A stretch of DNA of 64,000 nt from Aureobasidium sp. EXF-3400. Taxonomy: Eukaryota; Ascomycota; Dothideomycetes; Dothideales; Saccotheciaceae. The position numbers and the translations under genes were made by a program. The notes beneath the pieces are model-generated. The model was given only the letters and a program-made list of their open reading frames with translations. It was not told where the DNA came from and made no database searches. Location: NCBI GenBank assembly GCA_024195585.1, contig SWBL01000207.1, positions 1 through 64,000 on the forward strand, in the 5' to 3' direction. Shown piece after piece: positions 31,394 to 41,925 of this stretch; position 1 is the first letter of the stretch; each line of letters starts with the position of its first letter.

Positions 31394-31770
31394 ATACCGT
31401 GGTGGCTAGAAGTTGTTGGGAAGGTATCAACTGGAAGGTGCGTTCCTTGTAGCTTTGGAGAGAGTCATCGCTCTTGCCCTGCGTGTTGCAAGATCTGGCT
31501 TGTTGTCCATGCATCATCGCTCCTGCTTTGTGAGTACTTTCTTTGTCTTAGTTTTTGATATCATCCATCTTTCCCTTCCACGTAAGCCGCTCATCACATC
31601 ACCAAGTGTCCTCAACGATAGCATCAATATCATCAAACACTATGAACTCACTTCTGGTCCTCACCCTTTTCCTCCATCATCACCAATTCACCGCAGAAGT
31701 AACTCCCAACACCCAAGCCCCTTTCACTTGAGATCATATATTTCTCTCAGATGCCCTTCTTTCCGTAATC

Positions 31771-31950
31771 AAGGCTGAGTGGTGTAACGGCTTACACTCA
31801 CGCCTATTTACGAACCCGGTAATAAAACCACCGTTCGAATCCCGCCGTGTACGCCTTAATCCATGTATTAGCCAAATGTCCGACATTTGGTGGCTAAGAT
31901 CAAGGGATGAGAACGTGAGTTTCCCCATGGAGCTCCGGCTCTGGTTTTTT
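31771..31950 (+). ncRNA. Putative Pol III element, tRNA-like 5' part
   Basis: TGGTGTAACGG at 31780-31790 fits the A-box consensus, and GTTCGAATCC at 31833-31842 fits the B-box. They are 42 bases apart, within the tRNA range. A D-arm-like stem GTGT/ACAC can form, and AAGGC (31771) pairs with GCCTT (31853-31857). However, the T stem (CACCG against CCCGC) and the full acceptor do not pair, so this is not a functional tRNA. Downstream come a hairpin and then a small GC stem followed by six Ts (31945-31950), a plausible Pol III terminator. It could be a tRNA pseudogene, a SINE head or a small Pol III RNA. Confidence 0.3.
31868..31897. repeat. Inverted repeat TTAGCC-AAATGTC
   Basis: TTAGCCAAATGTC is followed almost directly by GACATTTGGTGGCTAA. 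The two arms pair over 13 bp with a three-base bulge in the right arm. It lies within the putative Pol III transcript and could form a stable stem, or it could be a small mobile-element footprint. Confidence 0.7.
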
Positions 31951-32220
31951 GCTACGTATGGGAGATGGGAAGGGGAGGGAGTGTTGGTGGAGTGACTGGG
32001 TTGTTGTGACATCTTCACTTTTTGAGACAACGCGTTTGTCGTTTTCACTCGGTATTTTCATTTGGCGAGTTCTTTTCTTTGAGCTTCCATCAACTCATCT
32101 TTATACCTCGCCACGATACCATTCACGTTTTCGAACACATTAGTCTTTGACACCCACATCTTCTCTCTCCTCCTGGCAATCCTCATCTTCCACATCAATC
32201 AACCTGTCGTTTCGCCAAAG

Positions 32221-32843
32221 ATGAAGACAAGATCAGCACACGCCAACTCAGGCGCGCAGAGAGTCGTTGACAACAACTCAGAAACTACCGATGAGTGCGT
32301 AATAGCATTTATGTCCTCTCATCCCGACCAAACTAACTTATCAGGAATCTGACTCAAGTTGATCACGACTCCGATATTATCACCAGAGCCACAAGTCCTA
32401 GCGACAATCAGATCGACACTCCTTCGACCAGCAACACTCCTACATCCACAAACATCGAGAAGTCCATCACTGGAACACCAACCACTCCCGATCCCGACAA
32501 GCCTACCACCAGCATCCCAAGCACTCCCAGCACCATTGCTACTACCAGAATCACTTCCAAACCCACCAGACCAACTCCCACCACCAGCGTCAAAACCAAC
32601 AAACCCCTCCCAGCCACCCCCAAAACCCCCCTCTTCAAAACCCTCTCTCCAATCCAAAAGGAAACACGCAAGCGCAAACTCAGCAGCATCAAAGACAAAC
32701 TCAGAAAAAAGAGTGTGCCTCAACTCACTGCCCTCTACAATTCGACTCAAGATCCAGATTTTCAGACGCTGATGACGGAGGTGTATCATGAGAGTTGTAT
32801 GGATAGGTTGAGTGAGTGGGAGGAGGAACTTGAAGACGCATGA
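32221..32843 (+). CDS. Thr/Pro-rich hypothetical protein, spliced
   Basis: Two exons (32221-32294, 32345-32843) joined across a 50-nt intron (GTGCGT to CAG, with CTAAC branch) give 190 residues. The second exon alone has no early ATG, so simple ORF scans miss it. After MKTRSAHANSGAQRVVDNNS comes a long Thr/Pro/Ser-rich disordered part. A basic segment (KETRKRKLSSIKDKLRKK) follows, and the C-terminus is helical and acidic (LMTEVYHESCMDRLSEWEEE). No domain was recognised. The uninterrupted 166-codon second exon in a composition-biased frame and the clean splice support it, though antisense frames are also open here. Confidence 0.55.
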
Positions 32844-33194
32844 ACGATTGGAAAATTCAGGGATGGTTTTCATTCAGGGATAGTTGGATAGTACGTTGGA
32901 TGGTGAGAATTGGGTTGAGATGATCCTACACATGGAAGGGGTCTCTCGAGGAGCGACCCTCACGACTGTGCACAGTTCGGGTGAGCATCTTGACATTGGG
33001 CTTACATTGAGCAGTCGACGAGAAGATCAGAGACTCAAGGGTAGGAGCGAATGACGGACAAACCACAGGGGAAAGGATTCAAGAACAGATCGTCTCTAAT
33101 AGAGACTTCCTTCAGATGAAAGTCTACTCAATACAGATATCAACAAGAAAACACATTACCCCATTGCTTCTCTACATCCAAGCATCTCTAACGT
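32844..33194. other. Convergent intergenic, no gene seen
   Basis: This is the 3' flank shared by the Thr/Pro-rich gene and VPS8. No gene or repeat was noticed. Confidence 0.6.
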
Positions 33195-36100
33195 CTACTC
33201 TTCATGACACACAGGACAAGAATACCCACTCCTCTCCTCTTCCCCTGACCCAACAACGCCAGCCATTTCCACCTCAATGCAAACCCTATGCACAGTATGC
33301 CTACAAGCAAATACCACCAGCGTCATTTTCTTGACCACCTCTTCTCTATCTTTCGTCCTGTGCTCCACATCACCACCAACTTGCACACCCTTGCCTTTTC
33401 CATTGTCGCCTGGTTGAAGCGTCTTAATCTTCTTCTCCGCCCTCTTGCTCTCAAGCCGTTCGAATTCTTCCCAAATGGCTTCGTAGTCATGTTCCACAGC
33501 AGCCACCCCAGTGCCCCAGGTGCGCTTTTTACACAACTCGCAGGTTTGGGTTCGCGGGCGCCAGCCTTGATTTCGTAGGCTGTGGATGCTGTCCATGTCG
33601 GCAAAGACATCAATGTCGAGCATTGAGGAAGCCAGGTTCAAGACAGAAGATTCGTGGGCGTAAGCTGTAAAGACGTCGAGGAGTACAGCACGTAAATCGG
33701 AGAGAGTAGGTGCGTAAGATGAAGAGGCCCGCGAGAGGAAAGCGCGGAAGATGTGCAGGAAGGATTGGTTGTGTTGACTGCGGCGAGGTGTGTTTTGGTG
33801 CTCATCTTCGTTGAATTTCGTTACTGTGGTCGAGGTGGCACTGAGGAGAGCTGTAAAGGTTTGTTGGACTGTGCTGCGGAGAGCATTGTTTGTTCTGTCG
33901 ATGTCGAAGGTATTATCGTCGACGAGGTCGTTGGTTTCTGCGGTCACGGACTTGGATACCGAGACAACAGCGTCGATGAGATTTAACCAAAGAAGTTCGT
34001 CGAGCTCAAGATCGGTTTCTTTGACGTCCCAAGCTACATTTGTACGTTGGCGTGGTTGACGGTGTTGCTGCATTGCTGCGCTTTGTCCGTTGCAGAGCCA
34101 AATACCTAGACGTGTGTACTTGTCAATGGCTTCTATCAAGTCATCGGTAGCTTCTTCTGTGCTTTGCATGTCTGGCGCCTCTGATGCTGCTTCGATCAGG
34201 CCGCAAATGGCTTTTTGTAGCGTTCGCAGATGCTTGCAGAGTCGATCAATGGCATCTCTTGCCAGTCCATCCTGAGCCATTAGCAAGACTGCTGCGTCCA
34301 CAACGCCATTTTCTTCCATTGAAGGAAGTACGCGGTCGAGATCGAGATCGCCAGATTTCAGTAACCCAACATAGTCAGCCACATGACGAGGGTCATGGAT
34401 ACACATGAGCTCAACGTATTGTTCACAGAAGCGTGACACCAGGGCTTCTGATACGGGCTCGGCCGCGACCTTCTTCACACGATGATTGAGCAGCGAAGGC
34501 TCAAGCAGTGTGCGCAAAAGGTGAAATCGAGTGTACGACTCCTCGACGGCATCTACGAACCGCTCTAGCATGTCATTAGTGTATCTTGCAAGTGTATGTG
34601 CAGTCTTCGAGGTATTGATGGATGCCAGCTCTTGAGCATGTTCACATAAAACATCTTTTAGTTGAGTTTTCTGCTTCTCATGCGACTCTTGCAGAGCGTA
34701 CGCCAGATCGTCAAAGATACCATCCTTCCCCTGCGGATCTTCAAAGTATGTGTTGATGAGATCGATGGGTCTGTGCTCGGTTCTGTACAAGGTCTTAAGC
34801 ACACGGTAAAACTCGGCATCTCGAAGCTGATCGATGAGTGCAGTCGTGACAGTAGGATGGTAGACCGAGAGGAGGTACTCGGCACTGAGTTGACAGTCAT
34901 CGGCCAAGTCATCCTCACGGAAGCTACACAAGCGGTTCAGGACTTGTTGCAATGACGAACTAGACAGAATCATGAACTGTGAATATTTTGGCAGGTTTCT
35001 GGCAATGAACATATCAAGATAGATAGTTTGCTCAGGTATGAAATCATCTGACGACATGACATCGAGCAGGATACTGACAATGTATTGTCGGGTAATCTTT
35101 AGACCGGTACCGTTGGTTCGCGGCTGAACATATGCGGTATCGTCTTCTTGCGAGTCGTTGAGATAAGGGTCTTCAAAAGCTTCTGTCATCATGCTCATGA
35201 AGCTTGCCGAATCATATTCGAGCAAGAGTCGTAGATAAGGAAAGGCAGGCTCGTCCATGTGATTCTGTCTAGTTCTCAGAACGAACGAAGACCCTGATGG
35301 CCACGCGGTAGGTTCGTGAGAAAACAGGTATCGGTAGATGTTTCCCTTTTGGATGTCGGCTTTTTCGTCGTCGAGGAAATCTCCTTGAGGGTACTTCCTT
35401 CCTGTCAGAACGAACGCAAGGTAAGGGAACACTTTTACGGCCGACTCTAATGCTGCTTCCTCGGTCTCGTCTTGAACGTCTTTGACATCGCGCAAAAGTG
35501 CCAACAGATCAGATAGCGGAGTGACGTAGTCATTCAAAGCCTCATTCCAGACGAACGTTAACGCGTCGTAGAGATAATGTTTCTTGCAGAGTGTCGTGAT
35601 CTGGTCTAGATCGAAGGTGCGCGGGTCCAGCCGGCATAAGAGCTCTTCTAGATGAGCGACCTGGTTCTTCGAAATGCAGTACTCTACCAGATCCTTTACT
35701 AGTGGCGGCGGTAATGATGTGACCTCTTCATCCATGATATATGTTTGCAATAGCTCGAGGAAAACCTCTCTCTGGCCAGCGTCTCGCAGTGGCTCGTAAA
35801 TGTCGTCGAACAAGAAGCTCTGATTGTTCATGCTCACACAAGCATCGAAACACTCGGCCACTAGATCGGATAGCGGTCGGCCGCTGGTGTCATTCTCCGA
35901 GAAGGAGAACAGAATGGATGCAGACATGAGTTCGAGCAGTCTTCCATTGACCAAGTCGTGGCGAGTATCTGCATTGTCTGGCAAGCCGACTGTAACTCCA
36001 CCAGCTTGTCCGGTATAGTATGCTCTAGCAAGCTGAATAGCTGCAATGTAGTCACCGTGTTCGATCAATGCAGTCAACCGATCTGCCCAATTTGAAAGAG

Positions 36101-37934
36101 TTCCGACTGAAAGATCGCTTGCTCCAAGAAGGAATAGTCGATTCTTGTAAACTCGGAAACTCTGGTAGAAAGCATCTGCAATGACCCCGTGCATTTCCGA
36201 ATGCTCATTGTCAGGCTGTTCCACAACAGGATGAAGCTGCTTCGAGAAGATGTCACGATGATGTATCTGTCTGTGCAATAGATCGACAGAGTCCATGACA
36301 TGTAACTCGCCATCTTCTATGATGATCAACTGTTGGCTGATGGTGAGCACACCGATAACGGATCGACTCAACCATTGGACTGCGACAATGGCTTCCTCGC
36401 ATTCCCAGCTGCTCCTGGTATGGAAGAACAGATTTGGAGGCTTCTCCTTGTCGGCTGGATCTTGCGACACCTGCACGTCGACGTCAAGTACTGTCAGAAC
36501 ATTCGACCAACAGTAAACGAGTTTGGTCTCCGAGGTATCCCGTTCAGTGGTGCTGTTACTGCTCTTCAACTTGACTGCTGGGAACCAAGCAAGACAGCCA
36601 CTCATGGCACTGTGACGAGATATAGACTTTGGTCTAGAAGCCTTGTGCTGTGTTTGTGCGATGGGCGTCGTGGATACAATCACAAGTAGATATGGAGTCA
36701 GGAGAGCTGTGAGGCCCATAGCATCTGTAGCCTGCTCTACATTCCCTAGAGGCAGCGGAGCGAAAGCAAGTACAGAACTAGGCTTGATTCTTGCCTCTTC
36801 TTGCAAATTAGGAACCGGATAGCGTCCAAGCAAGCGAGCAGTCTTGACAGAACGAGAAATCGCACCCATTCCGCGAGAGGCGAGGTGAGAGAAGGCCATA
36901 CCGCCATCATCTGCAGAAACGAGAGCAGTACGCCGCGTGCCGAGAAAGCCAATGTGCAGAACTGAACGGCCAGGTACGTGCCCATCTGGAGAATGCGGCT
37001 GACCTTCCCTTGGTACGGGTGGGATATGCAAGAAGGGCTTAGCTGGACGAGCAAGTTCCCAGGTGAAAATGTGACCTGTGGCATGGCCAGCAGCAATCGC
37101 GGAGTAGTCGGCAGAAATAGCAAGAGCAGTGACAGGACCGCACTCAACGGCTTTTGTGCCTTGACCAATGATTCCTTTGAGAGTCTGGTGGTAGTCGAAG
37201 ACCAAAATAAGACCTTTAGATGTGCCAATGGTGATGGACGATGATACAGCCAAACAGATTGGCTGGCCAAAGTTGCGTCTACCGGCTTCTGAGAAAGCTT
37301 GTGATGTAATCTTCCGTAGTCTTGTCCATCGCACGACTTCCCAAGGGGCGTCCGGGGCATCTGCAATATCACTGCCTCCTTGTGACAGGACAATCTGAGA
37401 GGATAGCGAAGATTGGCGAGAATGTGGGGATAGGAAGGCAGGAGAGGCGGCGCGTGATGAAGGCGTAGGCGAGGTGAACCTGGAGCTGAAGCGTCGCTCA
37501 AAGGGCTGGAGGGCACCAGAAGGGGTACGAGGAGTGTTGGTCGAGGCACGCGGATTCAGACGGGGACGACGGATAGGCAGTGAGGACGCTAGAGAGCCTT
37601 GGACGGAAGGGGTGTCATCGGGGATAGAGGCGGACTCGGAGGGGCTGGCGAGGTCCGGGGTTGTTTGACCGATATGGGCTACGTCGTCAATGTCGTCAAT
37701 ATCTGCTGCAGCAAGTTCATCTTCCAAGGAGCCTCCGGCCTGGTTTGGGAAGGATACGGGGCTTCCGGAACGGCTCACTGTCTCGTCGGCTGTCAGGAAC
37801 GAGTCCTCAGGATCTTGATCGGCGTCTTGCTGAGACGGAGATTGGAAGGAGCTGTCATCTTGGTGAATTGGAAAAGGGAAGGTGCCATCAGCGTCATGGC
37901 CATCCAGGTCGCTATGGTCGGGCGGGGAGCTCAT
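33195..37934 (-). CDS. VPS8: CORVET subunit Vps8
   Basis: This is the Rab5/Vps21-binding subunit specific to the CORVET endosomal tether. It is one exon of 1579 residues. The first 190 residues are acidic and Ser/Pro-rich. The WD40-like propeller begins near LRKITSQAFSEAGRRNFGQP and ICLAVSSSITIGTSKGLILV. A long alpha-solenoid follows (FFDACVSMNNQ-type clathrin-like repeats, for example CKKHYLYDALTFVWNEALND). The C-terminus is RING-like, with CELCKKRTWG, then CRHTVHRVC and CPVCHEE at the very end. Metal-ligand spacing is atypical, since a long insert separates the first Cys pair from the His/Cys part. Vps33, the SM subunit of CORVET and HOPS, lies 1.4 kb upstream on the same strand. Confidence 0.93.
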   Translation of the reverse strand: MSSPPDHSDLDGHDADGTFPFPIHQDDSSFQSPSQQDADQDPEDSFLTADETVSRSGSPVSFPNQAGGSLEDELAAADIDDIDDVAHIGQTTPDLASPSESASIPDDTPSVQGSLASSLPIRRPRLNPRASTNTPRTPSGALQPFERRFSSRFTSPTPSSRAASPAFLSPHSRQSSLSSQIVLSQGGSDIADAPDAPWEVVRWTRLRKITSQAFSEAGRRNFGQPICLAVSSSITIGTSKGLILVFDYHQTLKGIIGQGTKAVECGPVTALAISADYSAIAAGHATGHIFTWELARPAKPFLHIPPVPREGQPHSPDGHVPGRSVLHIGFLGTRRTALVSADDGGMAFSHLASRGMGAISRSVKTARLLGRYPVPNLQEEARIKPSSVLAFAPLPLGNVEQATDAMGLTALLTPYLLVIVSTTPIAQTQHKASRPKSISRHSAMSGCLAWFPAVKLKSSNSTTERDTSETKLVYCWSNVLTVLDVDVQVSQDPADKEKPPNLFFHTRSSWECEEAIVAVQWLSRSVIGVLTISQQLIIIEDGELHVMDSVDLLHRQIHHRDIFSKQLHPVVEQPDNEHSEMHGVIADAFYQSFRVYKNRLFLLGASDLSVGTLSNWADRLTALIEHGDYIAAIQLARAYYTGQAGGVTVGLPDNADTRHDLVNGRLLELMSASILFSFSENDTSGRPLSDLVAECFDACVSMNNQSFLFDDIYEPLRDAGQREVFLELLQTYIMDEEVTSLPPPLVKDLVEYCISKNQVAHLEELLCRLDPRTFDLDQITTLCKKHYLYDALTFVWNEALNDYVTPLSDLLALLRDVKDVQDETEEAALESAVKVFPYLAFVLTGRKYPQGDFLDDEKADIQKGNIYRYLFSHEPTAWPSGSSFVLRTRQNHMDEPAFPYLRLLLEYDSASFMSMMTEAFEDPYLNDSQEDDTAYVQPRTNGTGLKITRQYIVSILLDVMSSDDFIPEQTIYLDMFIARNLPKYSQFMILSSSSLQQVLNRLCSFREDDLADDCQLSAEYLLSVYHPTVTTALIDQLRDAEFYRVLKTLYRTEHRPIDLINTYFEDPQGKDGIFDDLAYALQESHEKQKTQLKDVLCEHAQELASINTSKTAHTLARYTNDMLERFVDAVEESYTRFHLLRTLLEPSLLNHRVKKVAAEPVSEALVSRFCEQYVELMCIHDPRHVADYVGLLKSGDLDLDRVLPSMEENGVVDAAVLLMAQDGLARDAIDRLCKHLRTLQKAICGLIEAASEAPDMQSTEEATDDLIEAIDKYTRLGIWLCNGQSAAMQQHRQPRQRTNVAWDVKETDLELDELLWLNLIDAVVSVSKSVTAETNDLVDDNTFDIDRTNNALRSTVQQTFTALLSATSTTVTKFNEDEHQNTPRRSQHNQSFLHIFRAFLSRASSSYAPTLSDLRAVLLDVFTAYAHESSVLNLASSMLDIDVFADMDSIHSLRNQGWRPRTQTCELCKKRTWGTGVAAVEHDYEAIWEEFERLESKRAEKKIKTLQPGDNGKGKGVQVGGDVEHRTKDREEVVKKMTLVVFACRHTVHRVCIEVEMAGVVGSGEEERSGYSCPVCHEE

Positions 37935-38230
37935 TGACCAACGTGTCGGCCTGTCGACATTGCTTGTTTCCTTCTCTTGCTACTGTTCTTTTGCGACTGC
38001 GCCCAGTCTTGTTCTTCTCCCAGGTTATGTCTCCGGAGATGACGTATCGGATATGGTATACAGAGTCGTGGTTGTTGTGGACGGTCTTGTGGAGATAATG
38101 CCTCGACAGTTGGAGCCTAAGTCCACACCAGAGTCGAGCAATCCGAAGTTGAAGCGATACCGATGACGCGTTTCCATCACCAAACAATTCGTAACTTCCA
38201 TCGACAACAACCCTCACACATCAAGTCATC

Positions 38231-39216
38231 ATGTCGGCAGCAGGTCCAGACCTCCCTCCACATCTCCTGGCCAAGAGAAAGCGTCAGCAAGAGGAGGCAC
38301 TGAAGAACGACTCGTCCACATCTTCCGGCGCAAACCAAGAGAGCCCTAAACGACAGAAGGTCACCGGCCCAGAACTCCCACCCTCAGCCTCGCCGACACC
38401 AGCAGGGCCCTCGCTACCACCAACTGTCCCATCACCTTCAGTCGGTCCCACGTTACCCCCCTCAGAACCACAATCCGCCCGCCCTATTGCTGGTCCCGCA
38501 CCACCGCCAGCTCCTCTCGATGAGCGTCCATTAGCACCCCCAGACTCAGACGACGACGACTCCGACGACGATGGCTTTGGTCCAGCTCTACCCAGCGCTG
38601 CCGATTTGAATCCATCTACCAACAACGCTGGACCGTCGGTGCCACAACCAGCAGCTCCCGCCAGAGCTCAGCGCGACGAATGGATGACACTACCACCCCA
38701 GCAAGATGATCTGGCCGCTCGTATGGATCCCTCCAAGATGCGTGCAAGAGGCTTCAACACGGGCAAGAACGCAAGAGGTGGTAATACAACTCCTGCTGGA
38801 GGAAACATTGCCGCCGCATGGACAGAAACACCAGAAGAGAAACTCAAGCGTCTGCAAGACGAAGCTATGGGTGTGAAGCCCGCTACTGCCGGACACATTG
38901 ATGCCAGAGAGGCTGCCAAAAATAAGGAGAAAGAGGCAGAGGCAAGACGTATACGTGAACAGACTGTGAGTTTGCTAACATCTAACACATCTTCATCCAA
39001 GCTGACGTGTGTCTACAGGACAAGGCAAGAGGACCATCACTGATGGCACAACACAAAGAGTCAAATCCAGAGAACAAGGATGATGATCCTAGTAAACGAG
39101 CCTTCAACAGGGAGAAAGATATTGGCGGTAGCTCTCTGGGTCTTGTCGACAAGAAGGACCTGCTCAACAAGGCTTCCAATTTCGGCTCCAAGTTCTCTGG
39201 TGGTGGCTACCTGTAG
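38231..39216 (+). CDS. GPALPP-motif protein (DUF3752 type)
   Basis: Two exons (38231-38965, 39019-39216) give 310 residues. The N-terminal half is Pro-rich, with repeated GPxLPP-like motifs (GPDLPP, GPELPP, GPSLPP, GPTLPP, GFGPALP) and an acidic run of Asp and Ser. The C-terminal half matches the conserved family region: RDEWMTLPP, MDPSKMRARGFNTGK, AAWTETPEEKLKRLQDEAMG, then SLMAQHKE and RAFNREKDI. Family members are nuclear and poorly characterised. It is divergent from VPS8 (296-bp gap) and convergent with VPS33 (96-bp gap). Confidence 0.85.
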
Positions 39217-39312
39217 AATCTATAGACGTTATATGAACCATGAACGCCAGCACTCTAAACTTCCATCGAGACAAGACACACGCTATTGATCATTACTATC
39301 CTACTGTACATT

Positions 39313-41711
39313 CTACTTGCGACCCCAAGCCCTCTTCTCCATAGCCGCCTCGACAGCAGCATTACCAGACAAGATACCCGTAGTCACAATAACGATCTTC
39401 TTCTTCTCCCCCAACTGCTCACCCATGAACCTGAGTGCCGCAATCTCGGCAAACGTAACACCACCCAGGAAAACCACGATCGTAGTCTTACATCCACCCC
39501 CATTGCCACCTCTGAGTGTTTGTCTCGCAGCCGAAGCCTCTGCACTAGAACCCTTCTGCACTTCATCAACAGTAGCGCCCTTGATCCTCTGCAACACATC
39601 TTCAAACCCTTTCCACCCTGCCGCTTGCGTGTTAGGCGTAACATTTGCAACAGCAGCATTGGCGTTAGGTGTACTCGACGATCTCGGATTGGAAAGCTTT
39701 GCCAAAAGTTGTTTCTGCAATACACATTGCACCAACCTCACACTCAGCGGCGCATAGCCAGAAAACACATACGAGATATCCGTAGGTTCCTGCTCGTCCA
39801 CTTCGTCAACAAAGAGCTTCAAGGTCTTGCGCACAGCATTGTAATCAGTGTTTCCGGAAAAGACACCACCCATGGGGTTCAGGTATCCAGTATTGCTTTG
39901 TCTGGTGCACACCAAACCCATTTTCTCGAGTGCGGCAAAGGTGGTAAGGTGTTGATGTCCATACGCATACATGACTTGTCTCTTTAGGTTTTCGAGTTCG
40001 CGAGGGCGGATGCCGCCTCCTACACACGATTCCAGAGACAGCAAGCGTAGGATTGTCGACAGAGGAACATCTCTAGCAATCAGTTCTTCCAAATTGTCAT
40101 TCATGCTGTTTGGATCGGCGCCAGCTGCAAAGTTCTGCTGTACTTCTAGGACACGGCCGAAGATTTCGCTGCGGGTGGTTTTCATGATTTCTTCGGCCAT
40201 GGAGGTGTGGATTTTCAGCGAGGCTTGCTCGGCTTGGTAGGAAGGCAGTTTTGCGACAAAGGTTTTGAGGTCGGAGATTGATTGATCGGCTTTGTGGCGA
40301 GATTCGTAGTCGGCTTGGAGGCGACGGGCGGTTCTGTTGAGCAAAGGACCAACGACGGCGAAGTTGCAGTCGCGCAGTTCAGGATACAGTTTGTCGGAGC
40401 TGTCGAGTTGGATTTTGCGTTTTGTGGCGGCTTGGGTGGAGTTGCCTGCTGCGGCTGCTGCTCCTTGTGGTTTCTGTTGCTGGGGTGCTGCACCGACGAT
40501 GGAGGTGTCTACTTCGGTCTGATTGTTGCGGACGCCAAAAACTTCGTCGATTAGGCCCTCGTATGTCAATTGGGTCATGAGAGGGGTGAAGAAGTCGATT
40601 TCGCGGTCGATAATGATGACATTCTCTACGATTGCACTTGGTGTGAGACCAAAGGTTGAGGGCGATTTGGAGGTAGCGGAAGATGCGCTGACTTCCTCTT
40701 CGGAACGCATACGGATGAGTAGATCCGCCAGTTTCTTTGCATTGTCACCTTTGCCTAGGATACGAGGGAAGAGGCCAGTAGATCGTTGTAAGCGCATCAG
40801 TGCTGTGGCAGTAAGGAAGATCGAGGTAGGATCTTTGCGCTTTGCTGGGGTCAGTACAGCATGGATAAATATTATTCCCAAAAGGAAGACATACCAGATA
40901 CAGGTCACTGAAGGCATCTTCAAGCTCCAGAGACAGCAAGTCAGGTTCCAGAGGGATTAAGAACAGCGGGCACTCGCCAATGGTCACCTCTCCGAGCACA
41001 CCATTCTCTTCGAGGATCCTATCACTGACGAGGGTTCGCCTGGGCACCCAAAAGACGGAGAATTCATGATCGATTTTGCTTTCTTGACGGATTTGACTAA
41101 TATGTTCTATGGATATGTTAGCATGTAATGATAACATCTCTCGGAACGGGGGCGCAACAGAGAGAGTTAATGATTCATGCTGCATCGACTGGCTGTCAAT
41201 GTAACGATTTTGATGTAGGGCACAAGACTGAACGTGCAGGGTAGGTGTAACCTGCGCACTCTACTTTAAGGCCCATGTGGTGATGGTGGGAGGGGAAGAT
41301 ATGTCTAGCTAGGGCTATGCGAGAAAGGAAGGCATGGCTATAATGATGATTACAAGCAATCATGACCTACCAGCTATGAGTTGAACATCCTTTGGCTTCT
41401 CGCCTCTGGCCAGAAAGACGATGTTGCGTTGAGAGTCGTCGACATTGCGATTCTCTACGTAGAAGACCTTGTCGACGCCATACTCCTGCAAGGTGCTGAA
41501 CTTGACGAGCAAGCCAATTGGACCAGCAAGAGACTTTTCAATCACAAGATTCTTCTTGCCAGGAACCTGCGCAATGGGTGTGAGCAGGTGAATTGTTTGG
41601 ACGGATCCGCAGTGTCCAGGTAGCCTTACGTACGCCTTCGAGCAGTTGGAGCAGATCTCTACGGGCCCTTTCGGTGATGTCCTGAGGGTTTATCTCTGCA
41701 TGGGGCGCCAT
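39313..41711 (-). CDS. VPS33: Sec1/Munc18 protein Vps33
   Basis: This is the SM-family core subunit of HOPS and CORVET that templates SNARE assembly at vacuole and endosome. Four exons (41711-41634, 41566-41371, 41106-40895, 40839-39313) give about 670 residues. Landmarks are MAPHAEINPQDITERARRDL, PGKKNLVIEKSLAGPIGLLV, KVFYVENRNVD, FSVFWVPRRTLVSDRILEEN, PLEPDLLSLELEDAFSDLYL, and VIIIDREIDFFTPLMTQLTY. The C-terminus has a Gly-rich segment and VFLGGVTFAEIAALRFMGEQ, both typical. Intron 2 is unusually long (264 nt). Intron 3 keeps frame only if it ends at AAG, five bases after a nearer CAG. It is divergent from the HisRS gene over 214 bp. Confidence 0.93.
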
Positions 41712-41925
41712 CACATTCTGCAGTCACGAAGGCGTGAAGAAAAGGAAGACAAGTTGGTGCAGAGTGGCAGATTGAAGTTGAAGTGAAACAAACGTGTGGA
41801 TTCGACATGGCCGTGAAGATGACAAAAACGCCAAGCCCATGACTCGGTCTCATACAATTCCATTCGTGCCCCTCCATGCTCTTGTGACTCTTTCTGTATA
41901 CCGCTGACCGACTTTGCATGCTTGC

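Larger units (their letters stand above)
31394..32220. other. Intergenic region with Pol III-like element
   Basis: This 827-bp gap has no protein gene I can support. It holds the A-box/B-box element at 31771-31950 and the hairpin at 31868-31897, described separately. The last 170 bases are pyrimidine-rich and look like the leader of the gene starting at 32221. Confidence 0.5.

Noticed and set aside
31771..31857. Functional tRNA gene
   Set aside because: A and B boxes and a D-arm-like stem are present. The T stem does not pair, the seven-base acceptor does not pair, and no five-base anticodon stem could be found, even allowing an intron.
31771..31950. SRP (7SL) RNA gene
   Set aside because: The 5' part has a TGTAA-like motif near an A box, but I could not find the conserved helix 8 GGAAAC-type motif downstream and the likely terminator comes too early.
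32319..32873. Minus-strand Gly/Val-rich frame opposite the Thr/Pro-rich gene
   Set aside because: It is the complement of a Pro/Thr codon-rich frame; the sense strand has a coherent start, intron and stop.
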